A DNA stretch of 10,084 bases from Candidatus Geohydrothermomicrobium daggyaiense. GTDB taxonomy: Bacteria; Actinomycetota; Geothermincolia; Fen-727; JACVIW01. Where the stretch lies: NCBI GenBank assembly GCA_015711695.1, contig JACVIW010000069.1, forward strand, positions 1 to 10,084, written 5' to 3'. The position numbers were made by a program, and so were the translations under genes. The notes under the pieces were generated by a model, which made no database searches, was not told where the DNA came from, and saw only the letters and a list, made by a program, of their open reading frames with translations. Positions 1-7,705 of this stretch are shown here, one piece after another (positions within the stretch are counted from its first letter, which is position 1; the number at the start of each line of letters is the position of its first letter).

Positions 1-70
1 TATAAGTTTTTTCCGAAACCGGAGTAAATCTGATTGAATTATACTACGCGCTTGAAAAATCGGGGTATTA

Positions 71-850
71 ATGAAGAGGGAAAACACCATGCGGATGCTG
101 GCGCTTTTAAGAGCCGGCATATACATAAGGAAAAACAAAAAAAAACTCGCAATTGAGTTCTCATCCTATAAAATCACCACCGCAGATGGAGTAACAATCC
201 ACTGCACCTTAATGGGGAATAATCCAGAAAGATGCGTGATTATCGCCCATCCCTTCGGTGTAGGCTCAATGTACAAAGACATTGTCGCGCTATCCGAGCT
301 CCTATCCGATGAGTTTTCCGTTGTCTCATTCGACTTCAGGGGACACGGGAAAAGTGGCGGGGTATACAATCTTGGGTTCGCGGGAGTTCACATCGATATG
401 AAAACAGTTTTAGACGACGTGAGAAAACGGGATTTCAAAAAAGTCGCGATTGTGGGTTTCTCACTTGGAGCAGCCGCGGCTCTTTTATGCGCTTCAGACG
501 CAATCCTGGTTGACGCACTTGTTTGCGTTGGCTGTCCCCCGCGGCTTCCCGAATTGCCCGGGATGCACAAACAAAAACTAATCTCCAGAATGCTCCTGCG
601 AATGATCGGGGTCAGGCTTGGTGATAAGGTTGAGCCATATCCATCACCCGAAGAAATTGCCTCCATTCTTCCCCCCATACCAAAGTTTTTCATTTTCGGA
701 GAAATCGAGGTATTTCCACGTGATGTGATCGAAACTTTCTACAGCAAAGTCTCGGAACCAAAAGAAATCCTTTATGCTCCAGGCGCCTGGCACGCGAGTC
801 TTGAGGGTAACGAAATCCTCATAAGGGAATGGCTTGAGCGAAATTTATAG
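71..850 (+). CDS. alpha/beta-fold serine hydrolase
   Basis: Probable cytoplasmic esterase, acyl-peptidase or thioesterase-like hydrolase; the substrate cannot be told. The 259-residue frame shows the alpha/beta hydrolase order: an HPFG oxyanion-loop segment at residues 60-63, the FDFRGHGKSGG strand-turn at 87-97, the nucleophile elbow GFSLG at 129-133 (Ser131), an acidic segment after a beta strand (FIFGEIEVFP, 207-216, Glu211 or Glu213 instead of the usual Asp) and the catalytic His in WHAS (His241). Length is typical of the small single-domain members. No signal peptide or membrane segment is visible. The ATG at 71 is the longest start and overlaps a TAA as TAATG. The ATG at 89 has a better Shine-Dalgarno (GAGGG at 76-80, 8 bases away), so the true protein may begin at Met7. 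The next gene starts 152 bases downstream, so an operon is uncertain. Family is secure, specificity unknown. Confidence 0.88.
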   Translation: MKRENTMRMLALLRAGIYIRKNKKKLAIEFSSYKITTADGVTIHCTLMGNNPERCVIIAHPFGVGSMYKDIVALSELLSDEFSVVSFDFRGHGKSGGVYNLGFAGVHIDMKTVLDDVRKRDFKKVAIVGFSLGAAAALLCASDAILVDALVCVGCPPRLPELPGMHKQKLISRMLLRMIGVRLGDKVEPYPSPEEIASILPPIPKFFIFGEIEVFPRDVIETFYSKVSEPKEILYAPGAWHASLEGNEILIREWLERNL

Positions 851-1002
851 AGGGTATTTTACTGGTATCCTGCGAAAATCACTGGCAAAGACCGCATGAA
901 GTTTTTCAAGAAGGAAAGGAACTGGAAGATTTTGCGATTTCGGATATGATGATTGCATGAAATTAATTTTTTAAGGATTCGCATTCACGGTGGTGTCAGG
1001 GT

Positions 1003-2325
1003 ATGATCACTTTGTTAAGGGAAGAAGTCTTTATGCTTCAACATATGATTAAGAGACGCTTAAGGCACAAGGTACACGCCAAAACACATCCCTGGTCGCC
1101 CATCCATTTGTTTATTTCAAGAAGCTTCATCCTGGTTGTTTTAGCGTTCTCTTTCTTCCCATTCACCAAGGCATCCGCCCTTCCTCCTTCCTCAAAAGTA
1201 GAAAGACTGATTGTCACACTTCGCTGGAGCTCTGATGTGGAACTCGATTTACGTGGGACATTCTGCTCAGGAATAAACAGAATTCACCATATAAACAGAA
1301 AAAATACCCGCGTATCCGGGCTCGGTAGATTCATCACCAGAACTAGAAGGGAGGTATCAATCGTCGCGACTCCTCCTTCAGGATCCACCTGCTACTTCCA
1401 CGTGATAAAGTCTCGGCGAAAGGGAAACCGAACACACGATGAAACAAAGGATTTAGGCGCAGAAGTGATTTTGTTTGAAAACGGTCGCCATATCAAGACC
1501 TTTTTCACCACGGTGAACCGAAGATGGAATATCTGGAGCGTTTTCTCACATTCAGACGGGGAAATTGTTGAGATAAACAAATTTTTTGAGAGCAGATTCG
1601 ACACTGCTTCATGCCTTGACCCTAAACTTATTCTCATCCCTGGCGATATCCTCCTGGGAGCAATTGATGAGAGCCTCGTTCCAGGGAGATGGAGCCATGT
1701 AGGGCTATACATCGGCAATGGAGAGGTTATTGAAGCCTTCTCGGCAGACGAGCCTGTATCAATCCGCCCCACTTCGCAGTGGAGCTTCCCGCAGATGAAG
1801 TGGGTAACATACCTAAGAGTTTCTTCAGCGGATGCGCGAGTGAGGAAAAGAGCGGTGGAGTTTGCCATAGAGCAGTTTGGTAAACCGTATAACAAGAATA
1901 TATTTAACAAAAGGCTAGACGGTGACTCGTGGTATTGCAGCGAACTGATCTGGGCAGCATATATGAAAGCGAGCGGGGGAAAGATAAATCTCGATAGGCC
2001 TTCCTTTCCTTTTGGCGTCTATCCATGGGAGATAGAAAAGAGTCAGCATGTCACGAATATCGGTGGACATTATGAGCGCCCACCGAAAAGGTCCTGGAAG
2101 ATAGCGGCATATGCTTTGAGGCTTGTGGGAAGGGAAAGCTTACTTATTCTTTCGGAAAACCTCAAGCCAAAACCTGTTTTTTTCATTTCCGCACCATTAT
2201 TCATAACCGGACTACCTCTTGTCTTAAGTTTTTTGCTTGCTCCCGAAGTGGTGATTATGCTGCGCGTGAGAACCCACAGAAGAAAAAACTTCATTCACCC
2301 AGCTGATGACATTTATAAAGCATAA
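1003..2325 (+). CDS. exported permuted NlpC/P60 (YiiX/YebB-like) cysteine hydrolase
   Basis: Predicted extracytoplasmic papain-like hydrolase; family members act on amide or ester bonds, and cell-wall or lipid substrates are possible. Residues 17-40 are basic, 41-54 are hydrophobic, and TKASA|L near 59 looks like a signal peptidase I site. A beta-rich region at about 65-195 (LRWSSDVELDLRG, ILFENG, WNIWSVFSHSDG) resembles the YfaP/DUF2135-type sandwich, but only loosely. The catalytic domain is about 205-350: PGDILLG, then WSHVGLYIG (His232), VIEA (Glu244) and WYCSELIW (Cys312). His before Cys is the permuted NlpC/P60 order. A hydrophobic segment at about 391-420 followed by RVRTHRRKN suggests a C-terminal anchor with a basic cytoplasmic tail. 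The start is uncertain: ATG 1003 is the longest, while ATG 1033 sits behind AAGGGAAG and leaves a shorter n-region. The catalytic-domain call is firm; the N-terminal domain assignment is tentative. Confidence 0.82.
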   Translation: MITLLREEVFMLQHMIKRRLRHKVHAKTHPWSPIHLFISRSFILVVLAFSFFPFTKASALPPSSKVERLIVTLRWSSDVELDLRGTFCSGINRIHHINRKNTRVSGLGRFITRTRREVSIVATPPSGSTCYFHVIKSRRKGNRTHDETKDLGAEVILFENGRHIKTFFTTVNRRWNIWSVFSHSDGEIVEINKFFESRFDTASCLDPKLILIPGDILLGAIDESLVPGRWSHVGLYIGNGEVIEAFSADEPVSIRPTSQWSFPQMKWVTYLRVSSADARVRKRAVEFAIEQFGKPYNKNIFNKRLDGDSWYCSELIWAAYMKASGGKINLDRPSFPFGVYPWEIEKSQHVTNIGGHYERPPKRSWKIAAYALRLVGRESLLILSENLKPKPVFFISAPLFITGLPLVLSFLLAPEVVIMLRVRTHRRKNFIHPADDIYKA

Positions 2326-2526
2326 GGCCAGGCAGCGTTCTGACACTTTCGGGTCTTCTATCCGATTACCCAGCATAGGTTTGCTTTCTATTATTGTCAG
2401 GTCTCAGATTATTCACGTCATAGTGATCGGTAAAACATACTTGTATCATTTAGTTTTGACTGCGCTAACCCAGGGGCTCTTTGAACGCTTAAATCAAATC
2501 CCCTGTCTTATAAAACCAGAAAGGTC

Positions 2527-2555
2527 TTGTTGTTATGCATAATTTTCGATAATAT
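2527..2555 (+). promoter_or_regulatory. candidate sigma-70-type promoter of the tRNA operon
   Basis: TTGTTG (2527-2532) and TAATAT (2550-2555) are separated by 17 bases. Transcription would begin near 2562, only a few bases before the tRNA-Gln 5' end at 2567, as is common for tRNA operons. This is a sequence match only. Confidence 0.5.
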
Positions 2556-2566
2556 TCTATAGGTGC

Positions 2567-2640
2567 TGGGGGATCGTCTAGCGGTAGGACACTGGACTCT
2601 GGATCCAGGAGCGAGGGTTCGAATCCTTCTCCCCCAGCCA
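2567..2640 (+). tRNA. tRNA-Gln (anticodon CUG)
   Basis: A full cloverleaf can be drawn. The acceptor stem TGGGGGA/TCCCCCA pairs over 7 bp, the D stem is GTC/GAC, and the anticodon stem CTGGA/TCCAG closes the 7-base loop CTCTGGA, giving anticodon CTG, which reads CAG. The T arm is GAGGG-TTCGAAT-CCTTC. The discriminator base is G2637 and CCA is encoded at 2638-2640. The first pair is U-A, which is characteristic of glutamine tRNAs. It lies 16 bases before tRNA-Glu and is almost certainly co-transcribed with it. Confidence 0.95.
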
Positions 2641-2656
2641 GATAGTTTTTTATGCT

Positions 2657-2734
2657 GGCGCATTCGTCTAGTCAGGTCCAGGACGCCGCCCTCTCAAGGC
2701 GGTAACAGGGGTTCAAATCCCCTATGCGCCACCA
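2657..2734 (+). tRNA. tRNA-Glu (anticodon CUC)
   Basis: The acceptor stem GGCGCAT/ATGCGCC pairs over 7 bp, the D stem is GTC/GAC, and the anticodon stem CCGCC/GGCGG closes the loop CTCTCAA, giving anticodon CTC, which reads GAG. The T arm is AGGGG-TTCAAAT-CCCCT. The discriminator is A2731 and CCA is encoded at 2732-2734. A Gln(CUG)-Glu(CUC) pair in this order is known from actinobacteria, which is a mild taxonomic hint. I found no clear terminator after it, and no second copy of its 3' end that would mark an attachment site. Confidence 0.95.
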
Positions 2735-3314
2735 TAATTTTCTCCCGCCTTTCCCTACCTCAGAACAGCCGGGAATTTTATATTGACTCTATGAGAGGTT
2801 TCGCGATTTGCGGCAATCATATCATTTAAAAGCCTTATTCCCTCTTGTTTTTTTCAACAAAGATTCTGGAGTTTTTCATCCTTCAGGCTACAGGACGAAA
2901 AGACCCAAGCCTCAGGAATTCCGATTGATCCTAAGCATCCGTTCCATAGCCGGTCCACCAACCCCACACCACCTGAATTTCTTATCCGCAACCTACTAAA
3001 CTCATACTGTAACGCATGATATTCATGGAACGCAGTCATCAACACCGGCGAACCTACCGGAACAGTATTAATCCACTTCATGTCGCGACCGCTTCAATTT
3101 CAAGCCTTAGCAGCTATACTGTGTCGCTGCCAATCCCTCCCGTCACTAAACAATGCTAGAAACTCTCCACACGGGTGCAGCATTATTTGAACAAGAAGAT
3201 ATCGGGACGGTAACTATATCCTGGATTGCGACATTCTTATTTGAAGACCCATTTAAGTTTCTCATGCCGGATCCCTTGAGCTTTTTTCAAAATCCATCCT
3301 GTCTTTTTTATCTA
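2735..3314. other. 580 bases without a recognisable gene
   Basis: Open frames here are short and match no family I know. The longest is a 75-codon minus-strand frame at 2854-3081 with no Shine-Dalgarno and a low-complexity tail. A short inverted repeat (TCCCG at 2742-2746 against CGGGA about 20 bases later) might be a weak terminator for the tRNAs, but it lacks a clean T tract. On the minus strand, the ATG at 3318-3316 overlaps the restored cyclotransferase stop as ATGA, but its frame closes after 17 codons. This is most likely decayed sequence between the tRNA operon and the cyclotransferase pseudogene. Confidence 0.5.
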
Positions 3315-3784
3315 TCATTGCCCTCTCGATAAACTTTTCAACATCTCAAGATAATCTTCGGGTAGTCCCCAATACTCAGCCCCTGAGACAATATGGCGCA
3401 AGTAGTGTTCGCTTGGAGAATGCCCCTTGTCCGATTTCTTTGCAACAACATAGATAAGTACTTTCAACGTCGATTTTTGTCTCCGTCCACAAGCATGCTG
3501 ATGTCACAACGGTCGTAGACGTTATTCATACCCTTGCCATAATACCCCTCAAAGGAATCGAGCGTATTCATGTCCTCTTCCGAAATGTCATAGACAACTC
3601 CCCAAACACCCTGGCTAGCGTCATCCTCCACAACGTCGGCAACCCAGCTTCTGCGACTTTCTGAATATCGAGTGAAAGCGAGGCAATAACCTGGGAGAAG
3701 AGCTAAGCACCTGAATTGACACGATGGACAGCGCTCCTCCATTTGCACTGGATCCAAGTTTGAGCCGTGGGCGAAGTAAAGCAT
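3315..3784 (-). pseudogene. gamma-glutamylcyclotransferase (GGCT/AIG2-like), frameshifted
   Basis: The family cyclises gamma-glutamyl peptides or amines to 5-oxoproline in the cytoplasm. The frame from 3784 reads MLYFAHGSNLDP (the substrate loop, with His where YGSN is usual), ERCPS, a core, and LDSFEGYYGKG containing the general base Glu79. It then runs into a stop at 3464 after only 106 codons. Downstream, another minus frame continues the family C-terminus without a break: KVLIYVVAKK, GHSPSEHYLRHIVSGAEY and GLPEDYLEMLKSL, ending at TGA 3317-3315. Adding one A to the A5 run (T5 at 3474-3478 on the plus strand) joins the two parts into about 156 residues, the normal family length. GGAG lies 7 bases before the ATG. 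This is either a one-base deletion in a homopolymer or a sequencing error. The family is clear; whether the gene is dead is not. Confidence 0.82.
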
Positions 3785-4313
3785 AATCCATCTCCGTGTT
3801 TTTCTGTGATTAATATAAAGGCAAAGACAATCTCGGTTTTGACTAGCAGTTTTGAACAGCCCCGAATGGCTGCAAATTTCCTACGCCTCTTAGCGGGTTA
3901 TATTTGCTGTGTGCCCATAAAGCATGGACGCGTTGGGCTTTACACATCTTTGCTTGGCCTCGCTTCTCCATGCAGGCGAAGCGGATGCTTTGCTGGGCTG
4001 CGCTAAGTTACTTACTTTAAGGCCCGGCATGGTGTTTCTCCCATCGCTATATCCTGCTATGCTTGGCACGGCGAAATATAGCACGCGCGACCCTGGTCTT
4101 GCCTATACCATGCGGCCTCCGTAGCCGTGGCTCCTCGCTGGTTTGGGCATGCCATGCAATGGCACAGGAGCAGACACCAGGCGCCCTCAGGATGAGGGGT
4201 CGCGGCCGCATCTTCCATGCGAGCGGCGCCATGGGCTTGCGGCGACGATTATCCTGAGCATGTGAGAAAAGGTGGTAGTGCCCGACATTGGTATTCTGTT
4301 CGTGAACATATTT
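3785..4313. other. GC-rich stretch with no supported gene
   Basis: About 530 bases that become notably GC-rich between roughly 3920 and 4260 and end in an A-rich patch at about 4308-4346. Overlapping frames of 60-80 codons occur on both strands, but none has a Shine-Dalgarno, family motif or plausible protein composition. The words GCATG/CATGC and TGCTTGGC recur. One minus frame contains GIGKTRVARA, which resembles a Walker A loop but lacks the first glycine and any surrounding P-loop ATPase sequence. It is probably decayed or repeat-derived DNA. Confidence 0.4.
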
Positions 4314-4637
4314 TTAAACATAAAAATAAAAAAATAAAAACATAGAAACTTTTGTTGCAGGGCGTCCCGTTTCGCCCGGAAAGAGGGTGCCGAATCCTGG
4401 CTGCCCTTTTTTGGAAAGCCGCTCCCAGCGATCACCGTGTTTATCCTGTGCGTGCATAATTCGCGTCGCGTTTATGCGCACCAGAAGCACCTCTTCAGCG
4501 TGAACCTGGCATTTGCTGGCTTTCAAATCCCGCGCGTACCCCTCGATTTCCGCCAGGCGCTTTAAAAAGACGCGAGCACGGGCAGAGACTAAGAAACGGC
4601 CGCACCTCTCCCGTCTTTTACTAGCTGATCTCGACAA
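4314..4637 (-). CDS. hypothetical open frame, doubtful gene
   Basis: A 107-codon minus-strand frame. Its middle part, about residues 24-80 (FLKRLAEIEGYARDLKAS, EEVLLVRINATRIMHAQD, GDRWERLSKKG), has an amphipathic, charged make-up like a real protein. Its ends do not: the start overlaps the end of the delta'-like remnant in another frame, and the last residues (MFLFFYFYV) come from the A/T-rich patch at 4308-4346. I recognise no family. It may be a fragment of a gene that once followed the delta'-like gene on the same strand. No convincing ribosome binding site is present. Confidence 0.25.
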   Translation of the reverse strand: MSRSASKRRERCGRFLVSARARVFLKRLAEIEGYARDLKASKCQVHAEEVLLVRINATRIMHAQDKHGDRWERLSKKGQPGFGTLFPGETGRPATKVSMFLFFYFYV

Positions 4638-4978
4638 CTGCTTTGAGGAACCTCGCGAGCCCGACTGTGTTCTCTTCTAGGTTGTAGAAAAGCGCGTGGT
4701 GAAGCTGTGGACAGCCTGCCTCTGCGAAGGATATTACGATCTCCACGAGCACAGCATCCTGTTTTTGCCCCAGGAGCCAGGGCAGGCGGCAGCGGGCGCA
4801 GACGTCGGCGAGCCAGAACCGCAGGACTATAGCTATGCTTTCCAGTCCAGCCCGGCGATGTTTTTTTTCGCCTTTCGTATAAGCTTTTAACTATCTCGGC
4901 TACCTCGTCCATATCCGTCTCCGCGCAATAATAAGAATCTATATCCTTCTCCAACTCTGACGCTATCCGCTCCGGGCT
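4621..4978 (-). pseudogene. remnant resembling DNA polymerase III delta' C-terminal domain, frameshifted
   Basis: Two minus frames join across the A8 run (T8 at 4861-4868). Upstream reads SPERIASELEKDIDSYYC and EVAEIVKSLYERRKK. Removing one A continues it as HRRAGLESIAIVLRFWLAD, LLGQKQDAVLVEIVISFAEA, LHHALFYNLEENTVGLARFL, ending at TAG 4623-4621. The layout (basic KKHRR helix, helix ending in W-L-x-D, an LxxLxxAL helix, then N-x-x-x-N followed by a last helix) fits the C-terminal helical domain of HolB/delta' in Gram-positive bacteria. The family match is from memory and only moderate. No AAA+ N-terminal domain precedes it: an in-frame TAG lies at 4981-4979 and the HsdR remnant begins 66 bases beyond on the other strand. 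No ATG start is available in frame, so this is a 5'-truncated fragment. Confidence 0.4.
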
Positions 4979-5043
4979 CTAGTGATATCCTACCGCGCAA
5001 AAGAAAGGAAGTTTCCGAGCAACTTATGAGAGAGGGGGCATGC

Positions 5044-6574
5044 ATGAAAATCTCGTTCTACAAATCCTTGGTCGAGGAAGCCCCTCTCTCGTGGTTCGAT
5101 GAGCTTGGGTACGCAATCTCCAACTGGCCAGAAATAGCGCCTGGTGAGCTCTTTGCCGAACGTGAAAGCAATGAAGAAGTTATCCTTGCCAGGCGACTAA
5201 GGGATGCAATCGCTTGCTGAACCCAAACATCCCAAGGTCCACCATGGATGTCGTGATCAGAAGATTTTCCCTCGCATATCATCATTCCCTTGAGCTCAAT
5301 AACCCGGACTTTTTCCATATGCTGACAGATGGAGTACCCGTGGTGTACCAGGAAGAGGACCGTATAGCCCACGGCTACGCCAGACTCGTTGATTTCGATA
5401 ATCTCGAGAACAACTACTTCATGGCGGTAAACCAGTTCACCGTAATCGAAAACAATAACAACAGAAGGCAAGATGTGGTCATCTTCCTGAACAACCTCCC
5501 CATTGCGGTGATCGAGCTTAAGAATCCCCTGGACCCAACCGCAGATATCTGGTCCCCCTTCAGGAAGTTGCAAACTTATAAGGTCCAGATTCCCTCGCAG
5601 TTCCGCTAAAACGAGCTGCTTTTCATCTCCGACGGCTTTGAGGCCAGTTTGGGTTTCACTTCCTACCGTGAATGATTCTTCCTATGGCGCACTATCGAGG
5701 AAGACGACGTGGCGCCTCTTACCTCACCTAAACTGGAGATCCTCATCAAAAGCGTCTCCGAGAAAATTCGTCTGCTGCAGTTGATGCGCAACTTCATAGT
5801 CTTCGAGGAGCAACCACTGGGAGTTCTGGCGAAGAAGATTTCAGGATACCACCAGTTCAAAGCGGTAGGAGTGGCGCTTTCGAGGAAAACAGCTGAGCGT
5901 AAGAAGGCGTGAGCGGAGATGGAGTACACCAAACGGCTCGTGAACAAGGCTATCGCCCCAGACAAGTTAAACAAGATAATAGACGTCTTCGAGGCGGCAG
6001 GGCTTCCCAGCCGGATATATCAATCCTCTCCGATGAGTTTCTGGAGGAAGTGAAGAACCTTCCCCACCGCAACCTGGCCGTTTAGTTATCGCGTAAATGG
6101 CTCAACTATGAGATAAAGGTGCGCTCGCGAAAGAACCTGGTGCAATCCCGCTCTTTTGCTGGGCTGCTCGAGAGATCGATACGTGCCTGCCAGAACAGGA
6201 CCATCGAGGCCGTGCAGGTCTTGGAGGAGTTGATCGAGCTCGCCAGGCAGATGCGGGAAGCGTCACGCAGGGGAGAGAAACTCGGGCTAACCGAAGAGGA
6301 GCTTGCCTTCTACGAAGCGCTTGAGACCAACGACAGCGCCGTGGCCATCCTCGGAGACGAAGTCTTGAAGGCGATAGCCCAGGAGCTTGTGGAGGCGGTG
6401 AGGAAGAACATCACCATAAACTGGACGGTAAGAGAGAACGTGCGCGCCAAGATGCGCGTTATAATAAAGAGGATACTGCGCAGGCACGGCTACCCGCCCG
6501 ACAAGCAGGAGAAAGCCACCCAGACCGTCCTGGAACAGGCGGAACTGATTTGTGGTGATTTGGTGAAAAGCTAG
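5044..6574 (+). pseudogene. hsdR: type I restriction endonuclease HsdR, motor-deleted pseudogene
   Basis: HsdR is the ATP-driven translocase and nuclease subunit of type I restriction. The start (ATG 5044, AGAGGGGG at 5031-5038) gives the classic N-terminus with WFDELGYAISNWPEIAPGE. A frameshift near 5208-5216 moves the reading to LNPNIP, DFDNLENNYFMAVNQFTVIE, RRQDVVIFLNNLPIAVIELK (D and ExK of the PD-(D/E)XK nuclease) and LQTYK. In-frame stops follow at 5607-5609 and 5673-5675; reading continues through ELLFISDG, WRTIEEDD and GYHQFKAV at about 5870. There it jumps to C-terminal sequence (ALSRKTAERKK, KAIAPDKLNKIIDVFEAAGL). A TGA at 5910-5912, a frameshift near 6001-6015 and a TAG at 6083-6085 follow, then an intact end with QSRSFAGLLE, IEAVQVLEELIELA, ALETNDSAVAILGDE and YPPDKQEKATQTVLEQ. 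All helicase motifs, several hundred residues, are missing. No hsdM or hsdS is in the window. Non-functional. Confidence 0.93.
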
Positions 6575-6602
6575 AGAAAGCGGGAATGCAGGAGGTGGCA
6601 GG

Positions 6603-7688
6603 ATGGCCATTTGGCGAATCACTGGTGAAGGGCCCAAAGAGCTTCCCCAGACCAAGCTCAAGCAGGAGAAGATGCTCGAGGAAGACTTGGAGGATTGGAT
6701 TGAGAAAAAGCCGCTCATATTAGGCGAACCCTTGCTGATAATCGGGCGGCAGGTATTGATTCCCGAAGTGAAAGACAGACTTGATTTGCTTGGAGTCGAC
6801 CCACAAGGGAACGCTGTGGTCATCGAGTTGAAAAGAGGGAAGCTCAAGGACCCCGTCGACATGCAGGCTCTGCGCTATGCGAGCTACATATCAAAGTGGA
6901 GTTACGAGGACTTCGAAAGCCAGGCGAAAAACTATTTCGGGAAAGTAGGGGATGATGATTTCAACTTCAATGAGGTGTATGAGACCTTCTGCGCGGAGGC
7001 GGGCATAGATGAACCTCCCGATCTTAATACCGACCAGCGCATCATCATCGTCGGCTCAGAGGTAAAGGAGAAGCTCGGAAGCGTGGCCCTCTGGCTCAGG
7101 GACCACGACGTAGATATCAAGGTCATCGAGGTGCTAGTGTTCAAGGAAGGCGAGAGCCTGCTCATGCAGCCACAAGTGATAGTCCCAATGCCGGTAGGTA
7201 AGTTCACTTCAACAGGCAAGTCCACAGTCAAAAGCGGAATGCAGCCCTGGTTGGTAAATGGAAAGGAGTGGCATCTTGAGAAAAGGTGTAGCCCCCAGAC
7301 CAGAAAGATGTTCGAGCTTCTTGACGACATCATCCAGGACAACTTCGAGGTCGACGGCCCCAGGTGGGCTCAGAAATTGTACATCGCATACAGGCGGAAT
7401 AACTACAACTGGCTCGCCGTGGAAACCAGGCCAAACTCGCTTGTCTTGCATATTCTGGTTACCCCCGGCAAGTTTGATAAAGCCGAGATAGCCAAGAACT
7501 TACAGATTGAGGAGTTCGATGAAGAAGGCACGTTTGCGGACAAGATGGGCCTGAGGAGCTCAGTAACCATAAAGAAGTCTACCGAGCACACAGGGTGGAT
7601 TATGTTGCGCCTAAAGGGGGATTTCGACGTCCAGAGCGAGGCCTTCATTGATTTTCTCAAGCAGGCGTACAAGGCTTTCCCCAAGTAG
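6603..7688 (+). CDS. PD-(D/E)XK nuclease-like protein with DUF5655-like C-terminal domain
   Basis: Predicted DNA endonuclease-like protein of 361 residues; its target is unknown. The N-terminal half resembles the NucS/EndoMS-type catalytic domain: EEDLEDWIEKKPLILGEPLLIIGRQV (about 26-51), RLDLLGVD (Asp61), VVIELKRGK (Glu75, Lys77) and MQALRY (Gln88 and Tyr92 forming QxxxY). The full D-ExK-QxxxY set is intact. A link region follows, then about 225-360 with KMFELLDDIIQ, LYIAYRRNNYNWLAVE, LVLHILVTPGKFD and IDFLKQAYKAF, the pattern of DUF5655. The start is well defined: GGAGG at 6591-6595, 7 bases before ATG. It begins only 28 bases after the dead hsdR ends and may have been co-transcribed with it. 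In the families involved, such proteins are found near restriction systems, so a defence or DNA-processing role is reasonable but inferred. Confidence 0.83.
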   Translation: MAIWRITGEGPKELPQTKLKQEKMLEEDLEDWIEKKPLILGEPLLIIGRQVLIPEVKDRLDLLGVDPQGNAVVIELKRGKLKDPVDMQALRYASYISKWSYEDFESQAKNYFGKVGDDDFNFNEVYETFCAEAGIDEPPDLNTDQRIIIVGSEVKEKLGSVALWLRDHDVDIKVIEVLVFKEGESLLMQPQVIVPMPVGKFTSTGKSTVKSGMQPWLVNGKEWHLEKRCSPQTRKMFELLDDIIQDNFEVDGPRWAQKLYIAYRRNNYNWLAVETRPNSLVLHILVTPGKFDKAEIAKNLQIEEFDEEGTFADKMGLRSSVTIKKSTEHTGWIMLRLKGDFDVQSEAFIDFLKQAYKAFPK

Positions 7689-7705
7689 TCCCGGATAATA
7701 GCAGG

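Noticed and set aside
6..71. Open frame reading NLIELYYALEKSGY ending in TAA that overlaps the ATG at 71
   Set aside because: It is preceded by an in-frame TAA at 3-5 and has no start codon; only about 21 codons, too little to call the end of an upstream gene.
860..959. Short frame HWQRPHEVFQEGKELEDF faintly recalling DUF309-type motifs
   Set aside because: No start codon or ribosome binding site, and too short to separate from chance.
2306..2542. 78-codon plus-strand frame after the YiiX-like gene
   Set aside because: It has no Shine-Dalgarno, overlaps the preceding gene's end, has no family resemblance, and its 3' end runs into the tRNA promoter.
2884..2912. Plus-strand words resembling a 23S rRNA segment (ACAGGACGAAAAGACCC)
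   Set aside because: The sequence on either side does not follow rRNA, so the short match is coincidental.
2854..3081. 75-codon minus-strand frame
   Set aside because: No ribosome binding site or motif, and the tail looks random; treated as part of a gene-free stretch.
4047..4232. GIGKTRVARA in a minus frame, like a Walker A loop of a delta' N-terminus
   Set aside because: The first glycine of GxxxxGKT is replaced by Arg, no Walker B or sensor motifs follow, and it lies downstream rather than upstream of the delta'-like C-terminal remnant on the same strand.
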